The notes beneath the pieces are model-generated. The model worked only from the letters and a program-made list of their open reading frames with translations. It was not told the origin of the DNA and ran no database searches. Positions 43,891 to 53,573 of a stretch of 64,000 nucleotides of DNA are shown piece after piece. Each line of letters opens with the position of its first letter. Position 1 is the stretch's first letter. Where the stretch lies: positions 1,302,001 to 1,366,000 of the forward strand of contig JADWQD010000008.1 of NCBI GenBank assembly GCA_016110215.1, written 5' to 3'. Source of the stretch: Capronia americana (lineage: Eukaryota > Ascomycota > Eurotiomycetes > Chaetothyriales > Herpotrichiellaceae). A program made the translations under genes and the position numbers.

Positions 43891-44071
43891 AGCGCCTTGG
43901 ACCTCGGCGCGGAAATTCCCGATTTGCACAACCACCACTGGACAACATCCTTCAAACAATTCGATCAACAAAGAGAACTTCGTAGACAGATAGTTGGCGT
44001 GCAGCTCAGCGTCCAGTGCAGGGCGAGACTCTGGTGAAGCTGAAGAGGGTTATGACAAGATCTTGTTCGAC

Positions 44072-45010
44072 ATGAGTTGGCCGACGTTGCCTTCGCGGGC
44101 TGCCTATTTAGCGCTCAGAAACGGCCGCAGGAGGAACGCGTTGTCTCTAGCTGTATTACGAGACTTACGGAGCCAGCTCCATGCATACAACACATCACCT
44201 TCAGACGGTCGCCTCAGGATCCTGCCTCCCTTCGAGCCAGGAATTCTGACTGAACTGGAGTCGGCGGTCAAAGGCGGAAACCCCGACGCCCAAAATCAGT
44301 ACGGGTGGCTCCTTGAAGCCGACAAGTGGCAAGAGCACCGAAGCGAACTACCCAAGGTCCTCGTGTTACGCAGTGAAGGCGCGGTCTTCTCATCAGGCCA
44401 CGACTTGAGTGAGCTACGGTCGCTAAGCCACGATGAAGTGAAGGAAACATTTCGTTTGTGCGCGGAGGTGATGTCCCTGATTCGACGGTCTCCAGCACCG
44501 GTGATTGGTGTTGTTCAGGGTCTCGCGACAGCTGCCGGAGCACAGCTTGCATTGACAACAGACCTCCCTGTTGCTGGTGCTTCAACACAGTTCCGACTGC
44601 CTGGGGCGAGTATCGGCCTGCCGTGCACTTCACCTTCCACGGCCGCCTCACGCAGACTTGGCCACGCGTTCACCTACCGAATGCTAGCTCTGGCGGAGCC
44701 GGTCCGCGCAGATCAACTTCCAGGAGGAGCAGTTGATGTAGTGCCAGATGAGGAAGCTCTGGAAAAGCGGGTGGCTGGCATGGTAAGTCAACTATCAGAA
44801 ACCACGGCGGGACAGCCGCAAGCTTTGGGCAAATGGGGGTACTGGACGCAACTGGGGTTGAATGGCGCTCATTCTGCACATGGCGGTGACGGCTACGAGG
44901 ATGCGGTGACCTGGACCGGCAGGCTAATGGCATTACACGCGAGATCTGCAGACGCAAAAGAAGGTATCAATGCCTTCTTTGAGAAGAGGTCACCATCTTG
45001 GAAGACATGA
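44072..45010 (+). CDS. Enoyl-CoA hydratase/isomerase family protein (ECHDC3-like)
   Basis: The open frame runs from about 43994 to TGA/stop at 45010. The first in-frame ATG is 44072 (MSWPTLPSRAAYLALRNG), giving 312 residues, but an upstream exon with a targeting sequence is possible. Crotonase features are RRRNALSLAVL, the oxyanion-hole segment VFSSGHDLSEL, and PVIGVVQGLATAAGAQLALTTDL. The usual catalytic Glu of GGGCEL is Gln here (AAGAQL), as in the ECHDC3 group, so ordinary hydratase activity is doubtful. The FRLPGASIGL segment and helical C-terminus are conserved-looking. A stretch of about 30 residues with DAQNQYGWLLEADKW is an insertion before the oxyanion strand. It is probably mitochondrial or peroxisomal; that is inference. 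Confidence 0.75.
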   Translation: MSWPTLPSRAAYLALRNGRRRNALSLAVLRDLRSQLHAYNTSPSDGRLRILPPFEPGILTELESAVKGGNPDAQNQYGWLLEADKWQEHRSELPKVLVLRSEGAVFSSGHDLSELRSLSHDEVKETFRLCAEVMSLIRRSPAPVIGVVQGLATAAGAQLALTTDLPVAGASTQFRLPGASIGLPCTSPSTAASRRLGHAFTYRMLALAEPVRADQLPGGAVDVVPDEEALEKRVAGMVSQLSETTAGQPQALGKWGYWTQLGLNGAHSAHGGDGYEDAVTWTGRLMALHARSADAKEGINAFFEKRSPSWKT

Positions 45011-45556
45011 GTTAGACCTGACCTGTCGCCGTGGCAGCATCATGCGGTCAAGCCGCTGGGCATTTGGACGAGGCTGCAAATGGGCGCGCGCGCAGCGATG
45101 GGGGTAAGGTCATCTCTGCAGCATGACAGATCAGGAGAGAAACGACCGTGCCGAAGGTCCATATGCTCCATCTGTGGTCATAAGTGGATGGCAGCAGTGC
45201 CTGAAGTAGCGATTGCAGTGTCGGTTCCACGAGTCGCATGTGGAGCAGCGACGCCAGATTTGCGAGACTCGTGGGCTATTGGGTCTTTAGGCGGCCTCGG
45301 CTGCATATTTAGTCAACATGAGCGCCCGCGCGAGCCCCCGAACCCCCGTTCAAGCATGCCGTGACCTAATTGGACCCCCGGAGCAGTGAACCAGCCATGA
45401 TTCGGCCTTAGCAGTTCGTCGCTTGGGGTTAAACCCGGAGGTGCCCCTCATTCTAGGACTTGATGTCTTTCACTCTCGAGAAAAAGTTCTCTGGATACAC
45501 TCGGTAGCGCCATTCCGGACTACGATGCCAGAATCGTCGAGAGGACGGAGTTTCTA
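45011..45556. other. Intergenic region
   Basis: 546 bases before the OSGIN-like gene. No gene seen. An alternating GCGCGCGC patch lies near 45082-45093. Confidence 0.5.
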
Positions 45557-47268
45557 ATGGATCATGGCGCGCCTCGAGAGATTGACACCATCATCGTCGG
45601 TAAGTGTAACATTGTACCACCTGGCGGCTTTGACGCATCTCAACGAGCAGACAGAACTAACCGCATATTTTCTATTCTGCTTCAGGAAACGGCCCCTCTG
45701 CATTGATTCTGTCCTACATTCTGCATGGCCACATCCCCTACTACGACCAATCCAGCCCGCATCCCGATCCTATCCTCCACGAAAGACTGCTTCGATCTAG
45801 CCATGATCTCCTCAACATCGACATAGACTTCCTGACCGAACCCTTTTCCGCCTCAAGGTTCTCCTACTCTACTCAAGCCCTCCCCGTCAATGTCCTCCTC
45901 GACACCTTGGTCAGGCCCCTAGGGGAAACAGATGACGGGCAAAAGAAGACCTGTGTGAAGTGGAAATATGAGCCTTCCCGAGCGGTCGCCCATGTGGTTC
46001 TCGGACAAACTAAAGAGGCTGGAGGCCAGTGGGTGGATAATCCGGTCCAAGCCAGTTTGGATATTGGCACCTTGAGCTATGCCGGTATGTTATCGCTTCC
46101 AGGATACGGTTTCGATGAGCACTATCAGAGACGACACGGTCAGCCGTTGCCGATATTTCTCAGGCCTTCCAGACGTGCTGTGGCCGACTATCTTGCAGCA
46201 TATCCCGATCAGGTGGGTATCTCCGGCTCCATCCACAACGGAGAGCAGGTATGGGGAGTCTCTCGACAGGGCGATGGCTTTTTCGTTTCTTCGCACAAAA
46301 TGCATTGCAGGAACCTTGTTCTGGCATCCGGAATTTTTAGCGAGCTCATCGCTCCACGGCCTCTACTTCGTCCACTGGTGAACCTCACGGACAACCAGAG
46401 AGGAGCAGCTGGGTTGCCTCTTCTTGTCATCGGCTCCGGCTTCAGTGCCGCAGATGTGATAATTTCAAGTCCATCTGACCAGAAAATTCTCCATATTTAC
46501 AAATGGTCACCGTCGACTTCACCCTCACCACTACGAGGATGTCATCAGCATGCATATCCGGAGTACGCAGGAGTGTATCGCCGTATGAAGCTTGCGGCTC
46601 TTTCGTCGTCACATTCAAGGGACAAGCCTCCCAAACCTAGTCGCCATCCGTCCGAGTTTGATTCGAGCCGTCACTGGCAATCTACCTATGAGGGACTGCC
46701 AAACACCGAAGTCAAGGACGTCCAGATTGCAGATGATAGGCTCTCCGCCACGGTTACCTTGCAAAGGGCAGGGAAATCTGAGCCACCGTTTCAGCGTCGA
46801 GTGAGCGGTCTGGCATATGTGGTAGGGCGTCGCGGCTCGTTGGACTATCTTTCACCAGCTCTGCTCGAAGAGGTTCTTCCTGGAGTATCCGATGCTTCAG
46901 GCATCAAAGATCGTCCCATGATCTCCGGTCAAACACTGCGCGAAAAGGCCAACGAGGACCTTGAATTGGCTCCGCATGTCTTCATCATCGGCAGCCTGAC
47001 TGGTGACTCGTTAATACGCTTCGCTTACGGTGGGTGTGCATATGCGGCCGGGAAGATCATGCAGGCTCCGGGTCAAATTACAAATGGCACAAACAATGTA
47101 GAGAAGCAAAAGAGCAATGGCGTGGTCAGGACTTGCTTGAGCCATCATCAGACCCCTTCATCTTCGCCAAAGATCCCAGCTATGAATGGCTTGGATGGTC
47201 ATGAGGCAAGTCCGGTGAGCCTGGCGCGAAAAGAAGATTTGCCACTTGATAGACGAAAAGAATCATAG
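45557..47268 (+). CDS. OSGIN-like FAD-dependent flavoprotein
   Basis: Two exons, 45557-45599 and 45686-47268 (intron 86 nt, GTAAGT...CTTCAG), encode 541 residues. The 43-nt first exon begins MDHGAPREIDTIIV; splicing completes the dinucleotide motif IIVGNGPSALILSYIL. A second nucleotide-binding motif is LPLLVIGSGFSAADVII (about 240-256). Other family-like parts are the R-x-x-Y segment before it and the late VFIIGSLTGDSLIRFAYGGC. This matches the oxidative-stress-induced growth inhibitor (OSGIN/OKL38) group of flavin monooxygenase-like proteins. The substrate is not known. The C-terminal ~60 residues are Ser/Asn-rich and disordered. Confidence 0.8.
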
Positions 47269-47710
47269 AGCAGCGGTTATATTAGGAGTGCTAAATATGG
47301 AGGGTGGACGACCAGTGCTCGACCTCTCGTTCATATGATCGTTCCCTTGGATGGTGTTTTGATATTGAACGATGTTACATGCTAGAGATGTGAATGGGAC
47401 GGCCTTCTGCCTATATAACCCCCTAAATAAGACGCTGAAAACCACCGCACATGTTCGCGCTGACACCGCCTTCATGACCCGCTGCAACAGAGTGACAATG
47501 GTTGGATGAATGGTATCATAACGGTGAGAAGGCTGTGGAGTGAGGTAAGCAAGGCTGCCGGGAATAAATCTCCGGAGCTGTGACGCAACTACATCACGAA
47601 TCTGAACATCAAGCTTCTGAGGCTTTGTTGAGATAGAACCTCTCTTCTCATCATGGCACCGCAACCGTGTCGATGACAGTAACTTCGTTCTGGCTTTGAC
47701 GACAAATAGC
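47269..47710. other. Intergenic region
   Basis: 442 bases before the lipase gene. A TATATAA occurs at 47412-47418, about 290 bases from the ATG. Its role is uncertain. Confidence 0.45.
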
Positions 47711-48757
47711 ATGCCATGGAGGGCACTCCGCCTTCACGCTGGCCGACGCCTATTTTGGCGAAGCCATCGACATTCATCCACTTCGGCCAACCCAACACCC
47801 GCGCAACATCAGATAGATAGCCAAGACAGCCAGCTCAACCGCACATCGTACAATCCAAACGACGAGGCATCTCTCTCAGACTTAGGCCAGCAGATTGTTT
47901 CCGACTATGCCCACCTCCGCGACCGGTACGACGCCCCTAAACACCCCATCGTGCTTGCGCATGGGCTTCTGGGGTTCGACGAACTTCGCCTCCTACCAGG
48001 GAACTTCGTGCCCGGAATCGCCTACTGGCGAGGCATCCGAGAAGCCTATCAATCGCACGGGATACCATGCATCGCGACCGCTGTTCCTAGGACGGCATCC
48101 ATCCCCGAGCGCGCCCAGGTCCTCATGGATCAGATCGCGTCCAAACTCCCCACCCGCGAAGGTGGACACGGCCGGGAAGTCAACATCATTGCACATTCAA
48201 TGGGCGGCCTCGATGCGCGGTATATGATCTCCCGGCTGTGCCCGTCTCCGTCGCTTTTCCGCGTCCGTTCTCTCACCACCATAGCAACCCCCCATCGAGG
48301 CAGTTCCGCCGCGGATATGCTCTTCAGAGATATTGGACCCGACTTGCTGCCCCGTATCTATCGTCTTCTCTCGCGCTTCAAGGTCGACTACGGCGCCTTT
48401 TCTCAGCTTACGACGCCCTATATGCGCGACAAATTCAACCGGGTGGTCCCGAATCATCCTGACGTCAAATACTTCTCGTACGGCGCCAGCGCCACTCCGC
48501 ATCTTTTAAGCGTTTTCCGGATGAGCCATGACCTGATGAACGTGATTGAAGGGCCGAACGATGGGCTGGTGTCTGTGAGGAGTGCCAAGTGGGGAGAGTA
48601 TAGGGGCACTTTGATGGGAGTCACCCATTTGGATTTGATAAACTGGACGAATCGCTTGAAAGTTGCGGCTGCACGGCTGGGATTGGTTGAGGAGAAGTTC
48701 AATGCGCAGGCATTCTACTTAGCTGTTGCGGAGGGTTTGGCTAAGGAGGGCTTTTAG
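47711..48757 (+). CDS. Mitochondrial triacylglycerol lipase (Tgl2-like alpha/beta hydrolase)
   Basis: Single exon, 348 residues from ATG 47711. The N-terminus MPWRALRLHAGRRLFWRSHRH is Arg-rich without acids, as expected for mitochondrial import. The hydrolase fold shows PIVLAHGLLGFDEL (oxyanion strand), the nucleophile elbow A-H-S-M-G-G near residue 163 (Ala in place of the first Gly of G-x-S-x-G), NDGLVSVRSAKWGE (likely catalytic Asp) and MGVTHLDLINW (likely catalytic His). Order and spacing match the yeast Tgl2 type of mitochondrial lipase. It would hydrolyse glycerolipids; the exact substrate is inference. Confidence 0.85.
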   Translation: MPWRALRLHAGRRLFWRSHRHSSTSANPTPAQHQIDSQDSQLNRTSYNPNDEASLSDLGQQIVSDYAHLRDRYDAPKHPIVLAHGLLGFDELRLLPGNFVPGIAYWRGIREAYQSHGIPCIATAVPRTASIPERAQVLMDQIASKLPTREGGHGREVNIIAHSMGGLDARYMISRLCPSPSLFRVRSLTTIATPHRGSSAADMLFRDIGPDLLPRIYRLLSRFKVDYGAFSQLTTPYMRDKFNRVVPNHPDVKYFSYGASATPHLLSVFRMSHDLMNVIEGPNDGLVSVRSAKWGEYRGTLMGVTHLDLINWTNRLKVAAARLGLVEEKFNAQAFYLAVAEGLAKEGF

Positions 48758-49177
48758 ACCAGAGGGGAAGGGTTTACAGCTGACACGCGAGCAACATGGA
48801 GGTTCTGCATAGGTCCGTCTGAACATATGGGGTAACTGTATAATATGGCCTGCTCGGAAGGCTGAATGCATAAGCGTGGGCGCAATTGGTATGCATGATT
48901 CTGAGTCCTTCTGAGCAGGAGTGTGGCGGTCATGTCATGCGGCCGAGTCGGGGAATTTGTGCTTCAAGTCTCTCGTAGACACGATGGTATCTTGTCCACG
49001 AATTCTCAAGCTGGAAAATAGACGTCTTGCATAGGAACGAGCACATCACAATGGTAGCAGCTCCGTGCTTGCGCCGGTCTAGGTGTATCTGCTTGCGTTT
49101 CTGTCACAGCAGGACAGACTTGCTCCAAGGCTCTCACGCCCGATTCAAACAGCCAACACAACACCACTTCTCACGCA
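48758..49177. other. Intergenic region between convergent genes
   Basis: 420 bases holding the 3' flanks of the lipase gene and of vma10. Nothing else recognised. Confidence 0.55.
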
Positions 49178-49818
49178 TTAGTCCTCCTTGGAAATCTTGT
49201 CGGGCACCTCAGGATGCGGCGAGATAACCGTCTTGATCAAGTCTTCCACGACTTTGCTGCCCGACTTCTTGCCCGCCGCTTCAATTTCCTTCACTTTGCC
49301 TTCCGCATCCTTGTTGGCGTCGTCTTCGGCTTTCTTGTTTCCGCTCGATTGCTGCAGAACCACTTTGTAAGCTTCACTGGGCACATATAGAGTCCTGAAG
49401 GGGTGTGTAATGTACCTCTGCCTCGAACTTCTTGAACTCTTCCTCTTTCTTTCTTCGATACTCCTCGATCTCTTTCTGGGCTTCGGCCTTGGCGTCTCTT
49501 ACTCGCTTCGTCCGGTCTGAGGGTGGCGGTCAGTGGAAGTCACACAGGCTACCACAGCCGGGCAGAGCCGTGGGGGTAGCATACACTCTCTGGCTATTGA
49601 AGTATCAGTAGGGGCTCTTTTCGAACAGCCAAACGCGACGCACCTTTCTGGACAATCTTCTGGGCCTCTTTTTCTGCCTAAGCGCGGTCAGACTCGGCTC
49701 ACGAGTAGAGATCAGCTCCGACTCACATCCAGCAGTGTCTGAATGCCAGCGGAATTCTGGGCAGACTGCAGCGATATCAGCATGAGCTGTCGCAAAGACG
49801 AACACGTGGACAAACCAT
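49178..49818 (-). CDS. vma10: V-type H+-ATPase subunit G
   Basis: Five exons assembled by hand: 49818-49816 (the ATG alone), 49765-49727, 49677-49644, 49516-49416 and 49351-49178, giving 116 residues, the normal size. Donors are GTTTGT, GTGAGT, GTGCGT and GTACAT; acceptors are CTGCAG, CTTAG, CTCAG and CTGCAG. Phases are consistent throughout. The protein reads M-SAQNSAGIQTLLDAEKEAQ, then RTKRVRDAKAEAQKEIEEYR, then SSGNKKAEDDANKD, a near-perfect Vma10 pattern forming the long helix of the peripheral stalk. It links the V1 and Vo sectors at the vacuolar membrane. An alternative in-frame ATG inside intron 1 would give an N-terminus MLISLQSAQNS. The family N-terminus argues for the ATG-only exon. 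Confidence 0.9.
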
Positions 49819-50080
49819 CTTGACTCTTTAACGACTCGAATGTGGACACTGAAGAAGGCGAAGAAAGACAACAGAGGAGACAAGCAGTGGCAGACTATTA
49901 TCCAGTCAAGAGGTACTCCGTATTCTAGGCTGGCTGTTTCCTCGATGATGCACCTGCGCCGAGCTTCTTGAAGCTGCGGAGCTGGCGACTGCCTCTCCAA
50001 CTCTCGTCCGCTTAAACATTTAGTTTCAGTCTTGCTTTCCTTCACCTCAAGTCGTGCCACAAAATCCAGAGCTCATCACA
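49819..50080. promoter_or_regulatory. Bidirectional promoter vma10 / pet117
   Basis: 262 bases separate the two start codons. No TATA or CCAAT box was identified. Confidence 0.5.
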
Positions 50081-50417
50081 ATGTCTGCAGCCTCCAAAGT
50101 CACCCTCCTGAGCACTATCCTTGCTACAGGTGGTATTGTAGCCTTCGTACATTGGGCTCAGACCGCTGAGCAAGCTGTACGTTCCTGTTCCGAGTCTCTG
50201 AGGCCTCGAATTTTCATGCTTCTTCCATTCTATAACTGGTTCGTGCTTTCAAGAATGCTGACGTTCTCGATTCTTATAGGCGATGCACGCAGGAGTGGTC
50301 CGAGATATGGAACAACAGCGAGTCAAGCGTGAACGCCAAGCGGATTTCGATATGCAGCGGCAGCTTGAGCTGGAATATAAAAAGAGTCAAACAGTGCATG
50401 AGACAAGTGGACCTTGA
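50081..50417 (+). CDS. pet117: Pet117-like cytochrome c oxidase assembly factor
   Basis: Two exons, 50081-50176 and 50280-50417 (intron 103 nt, GTACGT...CTTATAG, phase 0), encode 77 residues. The N-terminal hydrophobic segment SKVTLLSTILATGGIVAFV (residues 5-23) is followed by HWAQTAEQA. After the junction come MHAGVVRDMEQQRVKRERQ and a charged helix ending QTVHETSGP. The pattern 'GVVRDMEQQ..K..RQ.DF..Q..LE..Y' is characteristic of Pet117, a small inner-membrane protein that helps heme-a synthesis and complex IV assembly. The gene is divergent from vma10. Confidence 0.88.
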
Positions 50418-51404
50418 AGCTCGACGTTGTCCCCAACAACTGGGTCTTTTAACGGCTGGAGTGCTCATCTACGAACCAGGCCCTGTTGTCTGGCACCTAC
50501 CGTGGGCATACCGTGACGAAGGACACTTGCAGGGAGTCAAGTGGAATCCAGCTACCTGACTACGATGTGGGACGGTGTATTCCTACTGCCAAAAGGAGAT
50601 GCTTCAAATGTTGACCTTCATATCAAAGTCTGTCATTGGCATGGCCGACTTTTTGCAGGGGATAAGCGGCACCACCAACTTATGGCGAACGAAACGTGCA
50701 GCAGACACCGACAAAGAGCTACTGTCGCAGCGCTAGACTTCTATGTCTGCACTGAACAGATTAGCGAGAAGTGCTATTCCGACTGTTCACTCGACAACGA
50801 GTCCGACTTGGCCTTCTGCCGTCAACTTGATGTCGAGAGAATGTTTAGGAACTGAAGTTGAAGACAATCAGACAAACTATCGGTACATTGGCGAGAAGAC
50901 CTGAGCAGGAATCTCCGGACAAGAGATGGAATGGTTCTGGTAGCAATTGGACTTCAATCGCTTCCAGAGACGAAACTGATGATTCGAAAGCCTCAATGAC
51001 GAAGTCAGCCTTGCACTACAAAGCGCCAATTCTATCTTGCCGTTAAAACGACGATGGATATTTCTTGCAATGCCACTCCAACTTGATTTTGATCTTGAGA
51101 AACCACAATCCTGCAAACTTGGATCCGGGTGATTGCTTCTATTCACAGCAAGCAGATTCCGTCAACAGTACTTCACTTTCATGTGTTTGAGAAAATTCAT
51201 TTAAAATTCACTTTCAGCACCACGCAGTTCTCCCACTACCCTCACCGTCCAGAAGCTGCTCTTCTTGATCGCTCATCTCGTCCAGACCGTCGGTCGTTCC
51301 TCTCCTCCTCTCCTCGTCACCCCAGCCTATCCCATCGCAGGCTTTCAATCCCTGTGCAACCTGAGAGAACCCTAGTTCCGTAACCCGGCTAGCAGTTCAT
51401 CGCC
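50418..51404. other. Intergenic region, no supportable gene
   Basis: About 1 kb. A 104-codon frame at 50541-50855 has no recognisable motif. The last 150 bases before the BTB start are CT-rich (CTCCTCTCCTCGTC). Confidence 0.5.
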
Positions 51405-52302
51405 ATGGCCGGGACTGGAATGATGAACGCAAAGTGAATAAGCGGCCTTCTCCTCCAGATGAGTGAAGCAGAACTGACGTACCTCAATTAGACACGCTCG
51501 ATCACCCGTGATCAAGATCGTCGCGGGCGAAAACGAAGTCTTCGGAGACGAGGAAGCAGACGCCCCGCTCAACGTCTTCTATGTTAGCAAGTCCCTCCTT
51601 CTCGAGAATTCAATCTACTTCAACATCATCCTCGACTCGGCTCCCGGCCGCGCCGTGGTCTTCCTCCCGGAGCACGACTACCTCGTCGTGGCGGACTGGC
51701 TCGACTTGATCTTTCACGATCGACTTGACTTCCTGCATGACGACTCGCTGTCGTTCGACGACCTGCAGAAGTACCTGACCTTCGCGGACCTAGTTGGGTC
51801 GGAGAAGCTTAAGAACGCGGTGATCGACATCATGCAAGCCAACGTGGCGCATCACAGTATCTATGCGCTGCGCGACTTGCAGGACAACCATCCATCGCTT
51901 GGCGTGTGCTTCGACATGATCCTCGAATACCAGGCGTATATTGTTGTCACGGATGGGTGGGCACGGTTCATGGCTCGGACAGGATCAGACCAGGAGCAGG
52001 GGCGTTGTTGGGACTCTTTCATTACCGACAAGGACAACCTCAGCATCGTCAACAAGCTGTTGCTCAAGGTCGACGATCTCAACAGGGAGTATGCCCAGAA
52101 GAGACTCATCTGCCCGACGGAGAGGGACGATTGCAAGTGGCACGACCATGCAACTGACGAGACAAAGGCCAAATGTCCCAGAAATGCTCGGAAAAAACAG
52201 AACTCCCAAGCGGCGAGTGTACCGGACTGGAGTGCTTGTGATGATACGCCCCTCACGACTGATCTCTATGTCACTCGCTGCGGTGTAGGAGTTGAAGACT
52301 GA
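51405..52302 (+). CDS. BTB/POZ domain protein
   Basis: Two exons, 51405-51433 and 51492-52302, with a 58-nt intron (GTGAAT...CAATTAG), give 279 residues. The main frame lacks any ATG upstream of the domain. The first exon (MAGTGMMNAK, start in a strong cgccATGG context) supplies it and joins to HARSPVIKIVAG. The BTB core includes VFYVSKSLLLENSIYFNIIL, VVFLPEHDYLVVADWLDLIFHD and KYLTFADLVGSEKLKNAVID (residues about 10-130). A mostly helical C-terminal part of unknown function follows (QDNHPSLGVCFDMIL), then a Cys-containing polar tail. It is one of three BTB genes in this window. A Cullin-3 adaptor role is possible but unproven. Confidence 0.72.
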
Positions 52303-53573
52303 GGCTGAAGTTGGTTTCATTGCCGCCCAAAAAAGACCGACCGCCCTACCGGAGGTGTGCTGTGTTCTGTGTGCTGCGTTCTATGTGCTATGTTTGCTTT
52401 TTTGCTGTGTTCTGTTGAGACACATTGCTTAGCTGCTGGGATGTTGCTTGGGAAAGAAGAGACAACGAGACAACCAAAAGGCTGATTGCACGGAGCTTCC
52501 AAGGACATGTTCGATCCAGCTTGGGCAGGTAGGAGAAGGGGGTGGATCAGACAGGAGAAAAGTAAACGCAACGAAGTAATCGTGCTCGCCATCACCAGCT
52601 TGAGCTTGAGTATGAGCTAGACCTAACCCTTCTGAATGTCTGCATATACAATGATCTCTAAGCGCGTGCTGACGAGGATACATCCACTACTGTGAACAAC
52701 AAAGAACCAGAAGAACAAGGACCGATGCTGCTGCGTGAACAGACGTTGTTCCGTCCGAATGTGTTTCGTGCCCGCAGAGTCAACTACATAATGGATCGGG
52801 CTTCCCAACCTTTCCTACAGTACTATAGCTGGGGCTTAGAAGTGACAGCCTGTTCGGCACGAGGACGTAGCGTTATCGAATACCGGTCCCTCTACGACTT
52901 CAACTCGTGTATTCACCACATTATTTAACGTGGAGGTACGAATGTGGTCGCCACGACCCTCACCCTCACCCTCACCCTCACCCTCGCAGCGGAGGGCATC
53001 CCCCGAGAATATCAGGTCATTCCCGACTGCTTTCGCTCCTTTTTTTCTCTCGATGGTCATTCCGGCTTGGATTGGTCGTGCTATCCCTCGATCTCACTCC
53101 TCGCGACCTGACCTGCTGCGATGTCATCGAGAGAGTAGGTCCGCGCGCTATGAGATCCATAAACTGCGTCGCTGCCGACGGGGGCTTGCGCGGGCCGATA
53201 AGTCGGCAGGTGACTGTCCGTATGGGTGAGTTGTTGAGGGAAACGGAACGGATGAGCGCGCAAAAGTGAGGGTTGTCGAAGAGAAGGGATGTCGCATGCT
53301 GGGCGTGGGAAGGCGTGGAGGGCCGAGTAAGGTGGACCGCGTGATGAGTCGGGTGTTGAGAGTCGGTTTTGCCGCCGTCCGTACAGGCTGCTTGCTTTTC
53401 GCTGCAACTGTTCGCAAGGCCAGCGAGATTCCCTACCCACACGACGCGGCAATTCTTCATACCGACAGCTCTGGCATAGTTCTGCCCACGCTTCGATCTC
53501 GCTTTGTCGCTTTAGCTTCATGACCAGAGCATATTGTAGCAGGTGCGAGTGGAAATGTAGAATCATCAATCCA
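52303..53573. other. Intergenic region with telomere-like hexamer repeat
   Basis: 1.27 kb between the convergent BTB and SRP19 genes. It contains a CCCTCA repeat (separate entry) and TGTGTTCTGTGTGCTGCGTTC-like repeats near 52363-52410. No supportable gene. Confidence 0.5.
52957..52986. repeat. (CCCTCA)5 repeat, G-quadruplex-type on the minus strand
   Basis: Four exact CCCTCA units and a fifth CCCTCG. The minus strand reads GAGGGT repeated, giving five GGG runs spaced by three bases, the textbook arrangement for an intramolecular G-quadruplex. It differs by one base from the fungal telomere unit CCCTAA. Confidence 0.8.
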
